The translations under genes and the position numbers were made by a program. Of a stretch of 41,693 nucleotides of DNA, positions 33,855 to 41,693 are shown piece after piece. Numbering within the stretch: the stretch's first letter is position 1; each line of letters opens with the position of its first letter. The DNA is from Dermatophilaceae bacterium (lineage in GTDB: Bacteria; Actinomycetota; Actinomycetes; Actinomycetales; Dermatophilaceae). The DNA lies in assembly GCA_014377705.1 (NCBI GenBank), contig JACMPC010000096.1:1-41693 (forward strand), given 5' to 3'. The notes beneath the pieces were generated by a model that saw only the letters and a program-made list of their open reading frames with translations, was not told the origin of the DNA and did not search any database.

Positions 33855-33899
33855 CCCCCTCCCCCCCTCCGACCCTCACCCCCGTTCCCCCTCCCCCAT
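33850..33899 (+). promoter_or_regulatory. C-rich, G-poor tract after the FabG-like gene
   Basis: About 50 nt following the stop are nearly all C and T on the plus strand with only two G (33872 and 33885). It would make a rut-like RNA segment and a G-rich minus strand. A palindromic repeat follows, as after valS. Confidence 0.6.
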
Positions 33900-33967
33900 C
33901 TTGTTGCCCCGAAACCACCGGGCAGGGGGCTGGATCGGCCTACAACGGTGAGTTCGGGGCAACAAGC
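33900..33967. repeat. Palindromic intergenic repeat, copy B
   Basis: The ends are a perfect 14-bp inverted repeat, CTTGTTGCCCCGAA (33900-33913) and TTCGGGGCAACAAG (33953-33966). Read on the minus strand it begins GCTTGTTGCCCCGAACTCACCGTT, which closely matches copy A at 9895-9960. The right half encodes the last residues and TAG stop of the minus-strand SDR. It stands between convergent genes. Confidence 0.82.
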
Positions 33968-34791
33968 GGAGGGTGTGCGGGGTGGTCCTGTGGCGCCACC
34001 TTCGGAATCCATTGCGTAGGGAGGGACTTGCCCTGCCTTCGCATGCCTTTCAGCCAGCGGTCGGGATCAGTCGCCCGGCCGGCATACATGGCACCGACCT
34101 CGGGATGTGGCAGGACCAGGAACTGGCCCGTGAGGATTGCGGCCAACAACGCCGTCGCGACGTCGTCCGCCTCGATGGCCGACTCCTCCATGAGCGCTTT
34201 GCCGGCCGGCCCCGATTCCTCCAGCATCTGGGTGCGCACGCCCTGCGGGCACACGGCATGCACCCGCAGGCCGGCATCGGCGTAGGTCATCGCCAGCCAC
34301 TCGGCGTAAGCGAAGGCTGCGTGCTTGGTCACGGCATACGGAGCGGCGCCAGGGATGGACAGCAGCCCCGCCGCCGAGACCGTCGACACGAACATTCCGT
34401 GACCCTGCAAGACCCATTGCGGCATCAGCGCTCTGGACGCCCGCACGTGGGCCATGACGTTGACCTGCCAGGAGAGCTCCCAGGCCTTTTCGGGGATGTC
34501 GATCAGTCCGGCGCGGGCCACCCCGGCGTTGGCACAGTAGATGTCGATCGGCCCGGCGAGCTCGCGCGCGGCGCGGATGAGATGCTCGACGCCGGCCTCG
34601 GTCGAGGCGTCTCCGGGGACGGCCACGCCGCCGACGGCCGCGGCGCTCTCACGCGCCGCATCACCGTTCAGGTCGTTGACCACGACCCTCGCGCCCCGGG
34701 CCGCAAACATCCGGGCGTAGGCAGCGCCAATCCCCCGGCCGCCGCCGGTGACGACGACGACCTGGTTCTCGAAGAGGCTCGCGGTGTCCAT
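33940..34791 (-). CDS. SDR family oxidoreductase
   Basis: This is a short-chain dehydrogenase of 283 aa. It has TGGGRGIG for the cofactor, CANAG in place of NNAG, the Ser in VSTVSAAG and the pair YAVTK. A C-terminal extension rich in Trp/Pro follows the fold (RWLKGMRRQGKSLPTQWIPK), as in some SDRs of the fatty-acid or hydroxysteroid type. I chose the ATG at 34791 because AGAGGAA lies close upstream; the longer reading to 34836 lacks support. The stop lies in palindromic repeat copy B, so the C-terminus is partly written by the repeat. It is downstream of another SDR and an acyl-CoA dehydrogenase on the same strand. Confidence 0.9.
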   Translation of the reverse strand: MDTASLFENQVVVVTGGGRGIGAAYARMFAARGARVVVNDLNGDAARESAAAVGGVAVPGDASTEAGVEHLIRAARELAGPIDIYCANAGVARAGLIDIPEKAWELSWQVNVMAHVRASRALMPQWVLQGHGMFVSTVSAAGLLSIPGAAPYAVTKHAAFAYAEWLAMTYADAGLRVHAVCPQGVRTQMLEESGPAGKALMEESAIEADDVATALLAAILTGQFLVLPHPEVGAMYAGRATDPDRWLKGMRRQGKSLPTQWIPKVAPQDHPAHPPLVAPNSPL

Positions 34792-34832
34792 GAGGTTCCT
34801 CTCGTCGGGCGGGCTCACGTCATCGAGCGGGC

Positions 34833-35597
34833 TCACATGGGACCTGCCAGCAGGGCGCCACCGTCGATCACGAGGGTCCGGCCGGTCATCCAGGACGCGT
34901 CACCCGAGAGCAGGAACGAGACGGTTCCGGAGATGTCCTCGGGAACGCCGAGACGCTTGAGCGGATACCGCTTGACGATCTTCTCCTCACGGCCTTCGTA
35001 CAAGGCCTCGGCGAACACCGTCTTGACCACGCCCGGGGCCACCGCGTTGACCCGCACGTCCGGACCCAGCTGGTAGCCCAGCTCGGTGGTGAGGTGGATC
35101 AGGGCGGCCTTGCTCACGGCGTACCAGCCCAGCAGCCCGGTGGCAGCCATCCCGGCGATCGAGGCGACGTTGACGATCGCACCGCCGGGCGCCTCGGTGG
35201 TGCCCAGCCCGGCCTTGACGACCTTCTGGGTCCAGCTGAAGGCACTGAGCACATTGACCTCGAGGATCTTGCGCGCCTCGTCGATATCCGTCTCCAGCAT
35301 AGGCCCGTATGACGGGTTGATACCGGCGTTGTTGACCAGGAAGTCGATCCGCCCGAACGTGTCCAGGGCGGCGGAAACGACCTCACCCTGGTGCTCGGGG
35401 TCATCCGCGTGGCCGGCGAAAGCCAGGGCGCGGGACGGGCCACCGAGGACCTCGACAGCCTCGGCCAGCGCCTCGGGCCCGCGGGCGGTGATGACGACGC
35501 GAGCGCCGTCGGCGACCAGGCGCCTTGCGATGGCCAGACCGATCCCCCGGCTGGCGCCGGTGACGATCGCGACCTTGTTCTCGTGGGTGATGCTCAC
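34833..35597 (-). CDS. SDR family oxidoreductase (FabG-like)
   Basis: This 254-aa short-chain dehydrogenase has TGASRGIG, the VNNAGINPS loop, the active Ser in NVASIAG, and the pair YAVSK. The C-terminus has a typical GRTLVIDGGALL. I chose the GTG at 35597 (VSITHENKVAIVTG) because AAGGAG lies about 10 nt upstream and it gives the family N-terminus. It lies 122 nt after the acyl-CoA dehydrogenase and 41 nt before the next SDR, so the three genes form a likely operon. A multi-step oxidation or reduction of an acyl-CoA is the natural reading; the exact reaction is not known. Confidence 0.92.
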   Translation of the reverse strand: MSITHENKVAIVTGASRGIGLAIARRLVADGARVVITARGPEALAEAVEVLGGPSRALAFAGHADDPEHQGEVVSAALDTFGRIDFLVNNAGINPSYGPMLETDIDEARKILEVNVLSAFSWTQKVVKAGLGTTEAPGGAIVNVASIAGMAATGLLGWYAVSKAALIHLTTELGYQLGPDVRVNAVAPGVVKTVFAEALYEGREEKIVKRYPLKRLGVPEDISGTVSFLLSGDASWMTGRTLVIDGGALLAGPM

Positions 35598-35719
35598 GTG
35601 GCTGACACTCCTTGGTTGCTCAGATCTCCTGCGCCGAGATCGCATGTTGCCCGAGCTCATACACTCAGATCTCGCGTTGCCCAGATTCTGTTTCTCCAGA
35701 CGCGGGCCCTGTCAGATGT

Positions 35720-36865
35720 TCACAGACCGAGATCGCGACCGATGAGCTCCTTCATGATCTCGTTCGACCCCGCCCAGATCTTGGTCACCCGGGCATCCCG
35801 CCATGCCCGCGCCACGCGGTACTCGTTCATGTATCCGTAGCCGCCGTAGAGCTGCACGCAGGCGTCCAGCACCTCGTTCTGGACCTCGGCCGACCACCAC
35901 TTGGCCTTGGCCGCGTCAACCGCCGTGAGCTTGCGCTCGTTGTGCGCCTCGACACAGTCATCGACATAAGCCTGGGTGACCTCGAGCTTGGTCTGCAGCT
36001 CGGCGATCAGGAACTTGTTGTGCTGGAATGAGCCGATCGGCTGGCCAAACGCCTTGCGTTCCTTGACATAGGCAATCGTCTCAACCAAGATCTGCTGCGC
36101 GTGGGCGGTGTTGGACACGGCCCCGCCAACCCGCTCCTGGGGGAGTCGCTCCATCATCGCGATGAAGCCCCGGTCGACGTCACCGATGACGTTGGCCCCG
36201 GGGACGCGCACATCTGTGAAGAACAGCTCGGCGGTGTCAGACTCTGTCTGGCCAACCTTGTCCAGCTTGCGGCCCCGCTCGAAGCCGGGCATTCCGGTCT
36301 CCACGCCGAACAGCGTGATCCCCCTGGCGCCCTTCTCCGGCGAGGTCCTGGCCGCGACAACCACGAGGTCAGCCTGGTAGCCGTTGGTGATAAAGGTCTT
36401 GGAGCCGTTCAGGATCCAGTCATCGCCGTCGCGAACGGCAGTGCTCTTCAGCGCCGCGAGGTCCGAGCCACCGCTGGGCTCCGTCATCGCGATGGCGGTG
36501 ATGACCTCGCCGGAGCAGAAGCCGGGCAGCCAACGTTCCTTCTGCTCCGGGGTGCCCAGATCCACCAGGTACGGGGCCACGCAGTCGGTGTGGATACCGA
36601 AGCAGGAGGACGCCGCAGCGGTGAACTTGGACAGCTCCTCGCCCAGGACCGCATTGAACCTGAAGTCGCACGCCCCGGAGCCGCCGTGGACCTCGGGGAC
36701 CTCCAGCCCGAGCAGTCCCTGCTTGCCCGCCTCGACCCAGACCTCCCGATCGATGGACCGTGCGTCGATGAACTGCTGAGCGCGCGGCCTGAGACTTCTG
36801 TCGACGAACTCCCGGACCGTCTCCCGGAAGGACTCGTGGTCGGCGCCGTACAGGTTGCGTGGCAT
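35720..36865 (-). CDS. Acyl-CoA dehydrogenase (long-chain type)
   Basis: This FAD flavoenzyme oxidises acyl-CoA to 2-enoyl-CoA. The 381-aa protein has the ACAD signatures AIAMTEPSGGSDLAALKS, RKAFGQPIGSFQ, YGGYGYMNEY and IWAGSNEIMKELIGRDL. The position of the medium-chain catalytic Glu is not Glu (WAGSN), while a Glu in VETIAYVKERKAF aligns with the catalytic Glu of the LCAD branch, so it is LCAD-like. I chose the ATG at 36865 (MPRNLYGADHES) because GGAGG lies 5 nt upstream. The TetR operator stands 28-46 nt upstream, shared with the divergent TetR gene. Confidence 0.95.
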   Translation of the reverse strand: MPRNLYGADHESFRETVREFVDRSLRPRAQQFIDARSIDREVWVEAGKQGLLGLEVPEVHGGSGACDFRFNAVLGEELSKFTAAASSCFGIHTDCVAPYLVDLGTPEQKERWLPGFCSGEVITAIAMTEPSGGSDLAALKSTAVRDGDDWILNGSKTFITNGYQADLVVVAARTSPEKGARGITLFGVETGMPGFERGRKLDKVGQTESDTAELFFTDVRVPGANVIGDVDRGFIAMMERLPQERVGGAVSNTAHAQQILVETIAYVKERKAFGQPIGSFQHNKFLIAELQTKLEVTQAYVDDCVEAHNERKLTAVDAAKAKWWSAEVQNEVLDACVQLYGGYGYMNEYRVARAWRDARVTKIWAGSNEIMKELIGRDLGL

Positions 36866-36893
36866 GTCATCCTCCAGGTCGCTTCTCACGATA

Positions 36894-36911
36894 ACTAAGC
36901 GCTTGCTTAGT
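36894..36911. promoter_or_regulatory. TetR operator between the acyl-CoA dehydrogenase and TetR genes
   Basis: ACTAAGC-GCTT-GCTTAGT is a perfect 7-4-7 inverted repeat. It overlaps a -10-like TAGTCT (36908-36913) reading to the TetR gene and stands in front of the divergent dehydrogenase gene. Half-sites are the same as at 31891-31906. Confidence 0.88.
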
Positions 36912-36920
36912 CTTGATCAG

Positions 36921-37541
36921 GTGCGGCATGCTGTCAAGATGATCGCGTCGATGCCGGCCACCAGCCGCCCGCCTTCCGGGGACTCCGCCCAGCGCCTCAT
37001 GGATGCCGCGGTGGATGCCTTTGCGGACAAGGGTTTCCACGCCACGAGCACCCGGGACATCGCAGCCCGGGCGCAGATGAGCCCGGCCGGCGTCTATGTC
37101 CATTTCACCAGCAAGCAGGACCTGCTCTTCCAGCTCTGCCGGCGGGGGCACGTGCTCGCGCTCGAGGTCGTCGAGACCGCCCGCAAGAGCGCTGACACTC
37201 CCCCGGCCCAGCTGGCCGCCATCGTCTCGGCATTCGCGAGCTGGCACGCCGAGCAGTTCCGCACGGCGCGGATCGTGCAGTACGAGTTCCCCCACCTGAG
37301 TCCCGAGCACCGCGCCGAGGTAATGACTTTGCGCAAGCAGATCGACGCGGTCGTCAGGGACGTGCTTCAGGCTGGTGTGGCCTCCGGCGACTTTGACGCG
37401 CCCGATCTTGCCATGACGACCCTGGCCCTGCAGTCGCTGACCATTGACGTCGCGCGGTGGTACAAGCCAGGTATCCGGCGCACCCCCGAGACCATCGGCG
37501 CGGCATATGGCGCCCTGGCACTGCGGCTGGTGCGTGCCTGA
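36921..37541 (+). CDS. TetR-family regulator
   Basis: This 206-aa protein (from the GTG at 36921) has the N-terminal HTH: AQRLMDAAVDAFADKGFHA, TSTRDIAARAQMSPAGVYVHF, TSKQDLLFQL. The ligand-binding domain has AFASWHAEQFRTARIVQYEF. It is probably autoregulated through the operator immediately upstream and represses the divergent acyl-CoA dehydrogenase operon and the kinase operon 5 kb away. The GTG is 7 nt after the TAGTCT -10 element and would be leaderless; ATG codons at 36939 and 36951 are alternatives. By family and context it is expected to sense an acyl-CoA or similar intermediate. It is convergent with ettA, 14 nt apart. Confidence 0.93.
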   Translation: MRHAVKMIASMPATSRPPSGDSAQRLMDAAVDAFADKGFHATSTRDIAARAQMSPAGVYVHFTSKQDLLFQLCRRGHVLALEVVETARKSADTPPAQLAAIVSAFASWHAEQFRTARIVQYEFPHLSPEHRAEVMTLRKQIDAVVRDVLQAGVASGDFDAPDLAMTTLALQSLTIDVARWYKPGIRRTPETIGAAYGALALRLVRA

Positions 37542-37555
37542 CCCCTAGCCGACCC

Positions 37556-39238
<1,683 letters not shown>

Positions 39239-39416
39239 GCGGGTCAGGCTATCCGCCGCAAGCTGTTGAACCCTAACTCGCGCTTCGACGACCACAGCGG
39301 ACCGGATCCCTGTGCGGCTGTTCGATAGGTTCGACCCGGACCCGACCGTGCTGGAGCGGAGAGGGTCGACGAGCCAGAAGGCGTCACTCAGCTGCGCTAC
39401 CGGGCGAGCCGTGGCT

Positions 39417-39443
39417 GACCGGCCCGACGCGGGCGGGCCGGTC
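39417..39443 (-). terminator. Hairpin downstream of ssb
   Basis: GACCGGCCCG (39417-39426) and CGGGCCGGTC (39434-39443) form a perfect 10-bp stem with a 7-nt loop, 20 nt after the ssb stop. There is no U-run. Confidence 0.7.
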
Positions 39444-39462
39444 AACCGCGGCTGCGCAACAC

Positions 39463-40044
39463 CTAACGGCCGCTAGCGCCCACGGACTCGTACGCGTCGG
39501 TGTCTGCGGCAGCCACATCGATGCCCCCGACGGCTGGACCAGAGAAGCTCACCGGGAGCGCCTCGTCATCCGGGTCATCTTCGTCATGGAAGGTGCCATC
39601 GCTCATCGCCGCGTCACGGTCAAGCTGGTCGGCCGCGTCCTGCACCTCTGGATCTGCCATCCTGTCGTTCTGGTTGATCTGCGGCTTGGCAACCTTGAGG
39701 AACTGAGTCTGGCCGCGGTTCAGGTCATGGCCGACGTTGTACGCGTCGATCTCCACCGTGGTCCCGCTGCGGTCGCCATTGACCCACTGGTTGATCCGCA
39801 TCCGCCCGTAGACGATCACCGGCTCGCCCTTCTTCAGCGAGTTCGACAGGTTTACGCCCAGAGCCCGGAATGCCGTCACGTTCACGAAGTTCGTGCCCGC
39901 GTCGATGTACTCGCCGGTCTTGACGTCCACCCTGCGCACGTTCGACGCCACCCGGAATGTCACGAAGGGCACATTCGCCCGCGTCGCACGCACCACAGGA
40001 TCTCCGACCACATTCCCGCTGACCGTCACGTAGGTCTCGTTCAT
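39463..40044 (-). CDS. Single-stranded DNA-binding protein, SsbB/Rv2478c type
   Basis: This 193-aa OB-fold protein starts MNETYVTVSGNVVGDPVVR and has TFRVASNVRRVD, FVNVTAFRALGVNLSNSLKKG and VIVYGRMRINQW, the SSB strands. The C-terminal tail is acidic in parts (FHDEDDPDDEALPVSFSG), but ends YESVGASGR and lacks the DDDIPF-like tip that recruits partners, so it is the second, non-canonical SSB of Actinobacteria (SsbB, Rv2478c). I chose the ATG at 40044 because GAGG lies 8 nt upstream. Its leader carries two DnaA-box-like sites and lies next to a 32-bp repeat array. It stands upstream of ettA, as in mycobacteria. Confidence 0.93.
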   Translation of the reverse strand: MNETYVTVSGNVVGDPVVRATRANVPFVTFRVASNVRRVDVKTGEYIDAGTNFVNVTAFRALGVNLSNSLKKGEPVIVYGRMRINQWVNGDRSGTTVEIDAYNVGHDLNRGQTQFLKVAKPQINQNDRMADPEVQDAADQLDRDAAMSDGTFHDEDDPDDEALPVSFSGPAVGGIDVAAADTDAYESVGASGR

Positions 40045-40142
40045 CGTCATCACCTCATCGCTTCCATCGTTGACCCGCCGCAACCGGCGAGAGCTCAACA
40101 ATGCGTATGTCGACCGGCCCCCGGCAGCGAGAACGGCGCGTC

Positions 40143-40151
40143 TGTGGACAA
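40143..40151 (-). promoter_or_regulatory. DnaA-box-like site (TTGTCCACA)
   Basis: On the minus strand this reads TTGTCCACA, the actinobacterial DnaA-box consensus. It is about 100 nt upstream of ssb, in the same orientation as the gene. Confidence 0.6.
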
Positions 40152-40171
40152 TGGGACCAGTCGCGAAGAGA

Positions 40172-40180
40172 TGTGGACAG
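40172..40180 (-). promoter_or_regulatory. Second DnaA-box-like site (CTGTCCACA)
   Basis: On the minus strand this reads CTGTCCACA, one base from the consensus, 29 nt from the first site. The close pair suggests cooperative binding. Confidence 0.5.
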
Positions 40181-40191
40181 AGACTGATCCG

Positions 40192-40345
40192 GCGCACAGT
40201 CCCTAGGTTTGACGGTGAATTCCGGCACAGTCCCCAGGTTTGCGGTCAGTTCGCCGGCACCGTCCCTAGGTTTGCGGTCAGTTCGCCGGCACCGTCCCTA
40301 GGTTTGCGGTCAGTTCCCCGCACGGTCCCTAGGCTTGCGGGCCTG
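40192..40345. repeat. Direct repeat array, 31-32-bp period, about five units
   Basis: The core GTCCCTAGG(T/C)TTGCGG recurs with starts at 40199, 40230, 40262, 40294 and 40325 (spacing 31, 32, 32, 31). Units three and four are nearly identical and the outer ones are degenerate. The last unit is inside the 3' end of the GTPase gene and encodes its KPRDRAGN tail. Units abut without unique spacers, so this is not a CRISPR array. Confidence 0.92.
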
Positions 40346-41693
40346 GTCCAGGTACTCGCGGGTCATCCGGTGACGGTCCAGGACCTCCTGGACCGGGGAG
40401 ATGAGCCGCTCGCGCACCACCTGCTGCACCGACTCGCGCAGGCGACCAGCGACCAGTGCCTTACGCCGCCTGCTGGAGACACGGCCGAGGGCCCGTGTCA
40501 GGAGCGACATCAGATAGCCGGCGAGCAGGCCGCCGACCAGCAGCAGGGACGGGTATGGCAGCGGTCCGAGCCTGGGAGTGCCGACCGTCGGCAACTGAAG
40601 CCATCCGAGCACCATCAGAACGATGAGCCAGCCGAGGCCCACCGCGGCGGTTATCGCCAGGATGAACTGCAAGACCCCGCAGAGCGTCCACCAGCGGGGA
40701 TCGCGAGCGCGCAGAGAGGTGCTCACGACTGCCTGGTCCAGGGCGTCGGCGAGGTCCGCCCCCGGCGGCATCGCTGCATCGGTGACCTCATCGGTCCAGG
40801 CCTGCGGCAGCTCGCGGCCGGCTCGATCCCCCAGCGTGCGGGTGCTCAGCGCCACGGCCGAGCGCGCTGCCGGGGTTGCCGGCGGCAGGGAAGACCGACC
40901 GAGCACCGAGCGCACGTCCGACTGCGAGATCGCGCGGGCATGCTCTGGCCGGTCCTTGCCCAGGCCGATCCGCCTGAGCGGGTCGGGGCGCAAGGCGCTG
41001 ACCCACCGGGTCACCGGCCAGCCGGTGACCACCGCCGTCTCACGACGGAATTCCCGCTCGACGGCGTCCACAATCACCGGTATGCCGGCCGCCCGGGAAA
41101 GCGCAGCGACCAGCTCCGCGTCCGCGGAGCCGTCAAGGGTGGGCTCGGAGTCGGCAACACCGGGGCGCAGAGCCGTCGCCGCGGAACGCAGGTCGGAGTC
41201 GAGACGCTTCACGGCCGCATGATGTCCGGCGACCACGACGCTCATCCGATGAAGCAGGTCGTCCACCCCGCTGCCGTCCCTGGCCGACGTGGCGATCACC
41301 TCGGGGTCGGCCAGACCATCGGCGGTCAGCAGCCGGATGAGGTCGGCGCGACAGGCTGCGAGTCCTGCGGGACCAAGCCGGTCGGCCTGGTTCAGGATCG
41401 TGATGGTGACGGCGTCGTGCGCTGAGAGCCTGGCGATGTAGTCCTCATGCAGGCGCGCATCGGCATACTTCTGGGGATCGGTGACCCAGATGAAGACATC
41501 GACCTGGTCGAGCACCCGGTCGGCCTCAACCCGATGCGCTCCTGCCAGTGAGTCGAAGTCGGGAAGGTCAAGCAGCACGAGCCCGTTCAGATCGGGTCCG
41601 ACCGGTGATGCTGGCGGTGTTGCCGGCCGCTGCAGTGGCGCCGGCAGCGGACCGATCATCGACAGACCCGACGGACCGGCCGGATCATCCGGA
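40310..41693 (-). CDS. Membrane-associated dynamin-like/YfjP-type GTPase, partial (5' end outside the window)
   Basis: The reading frame stays open to the window edge, so the N-terminus is missing. The visible part has the G3 motif in LVLLDLPDFDS, then FIWVTDPQKYADARLHEDY, G4-like NQADR and SARDGSG, which make a P-loop GTPase. The P-loop itself must be upstream. A helical region follows, then two membrane segments near WTLCGVLQFILAITAAVGLGW and PSLLLVGGLLAGYLMSLL, and a basic C-terminal helix with VSSRRRKALVAGRL. The tail KPRDRAGN comes from the last unit of a 32-bp repeat array. Such GTPases sit beside ssb and ettA in many Actinobacteria. The precise function is unknown. Confidence 0.88.
   Translation of the reverse strand, partial: PDDPAGPSGLSMIGPLPAPLQRPATPPASPVGPDLNGLVLLDLPDFDSLAGAHRVEADRVLDQVDVFIWVTDPQKYADARLHEDYIARLSAHDAVTITILNQADRLGPAGLAACRADLIRLLTADGLADPEVIATSARDGSGVDDLLHRMSVVVAGHHAAVKRLDSDLRSAATALRPGVADSEPTLDGSADAELVAALSRAAGIPVIVDAVEREFRRETAVVTGWPVTRWVSALRPDPLRRIGLGKDRPEHARAISQSDVRSVLGRSSLPPATPAARSAVALSTRTLGDRAGRELPQAWTDEVTDAAMPPGADLADALDQAVVSTSLRARDPRWWTLCGVLQFILAITAAVGLGWLIVLMVLGWLQLPTVGTPRLGPLPYPSLLLVGGLLAGYLMSLLTRALGRVSSRRRKALVAGRLRESVQQVVRERLISPVQEVLDRHRMTREYLDQARKPRDRAGN

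Noticed and set aside
33940-33967. Repeat copy B considered as a transposon end
   Set aside because: No transposase, target-site duplication or cargo is visible; the element is about 66 bp and fits a REP-like unit better.
39330-39420. tRNA-like fragment on the minus strand
   Set aside because: GTAGCGCAGCTGAGT resembles a D-arm and GGGTCGAACC a T-arm, but no acceptor stem or anticodon arm can be formed.
40192-40345. Direct repeat array considered as CRISPR
   Set aside because: Units are contiguous and degenerate, with no unique spacers and no cas genes in the window.

Overview
This window is chromosomal DNA of a high-GC actinobacterium. The evidence is paired clpP1/clpP2, a DUF4233 gene next to folC, a mycothiol-associated DsbA-like protein, an ultrashort translational ileS T-box, frequent GTG starts and probable leaderless transcripts. 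Gene content and order follow the Mycobacterium tuberculosis Rv2445c-Rv2478c neighbourhood as I recall it (ndk, DUF4233, folC, valS, clpX, clpP2, clpP1, tig, rpiB, Rv2466c, pepN, glbO, aglA, Rv2474c, Rv2475c, ettA, ssb-b), interrupted by lineage-specific insertions. A member of Micrococcales (Intrasporangiaceae/Dermatophilaceae-like) is my guess; the sequence does not prove it. No prophage, IS element or CRISPR array is visible.

Layout. 1-7.1 kb: a MarR regulator with its own operator, then a minus-strand operon ileS-GNAT-folC-DUF4233-ndk with stop/start overlaps, led by a T-box riboswitch with an AUC specifier. 7.1-9.8 kb: valS, divergent from ileS. 9.8-15.3 kb: a C39/papain-like protein of unknown role, clpX, clpP2, clpP1 (with a ClgR-type box) and tig. 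15.4-15.8 kb: tRNA-Pro(UGG) and tRNA-Gly(UCC). 15.8-20.0 kb: a nitronate monooxygenase-like flavoprotein under a 9-4-9 inverted-repeat operator, a membrane PP2C phosphatase, rpiB and an Rv2466c-like protein. 20.1-28.3 kb: pepN, malQ, and mscS-glbO-aglA. 28.4-31.8 kb: an MFS transporter, an Rv2474c-like protein and two acyl-CoA thioesterases. 31.9-37.5 kb: an ACAD10/11-type kinase, three SDRs, a long-chain-type acyl-CoA dehydrogenase and a TetR regulator. Near-identical operators stand at both ends, so this looks like one regulon. 37.6-41.7 kb: ettA, a second ssb, and a membrane GTPase cut by the window edge.

Structure beyond genes. Two convergent gene ends (about 9.9 and 33.9 kb) carry the same composite: a C-rich, G-poor tract followed by a related palindromic repeat of about 66 bp. 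Several conserved housekeeping proteins (IleRS, ValRS, trigger factor) and the C39-like protein carry exact in-frame short tandem repeats at tolerant sites. Upstream of ssb are two DnaA-box-like 9-mers next to about five 31-32-bp direct repeats. The most promising system-level lead is the kinase/SDR/ACAD/TetR regulon, which could degrade hydroxy-acyl-CoA substrates through a phosphorylated intermediate.
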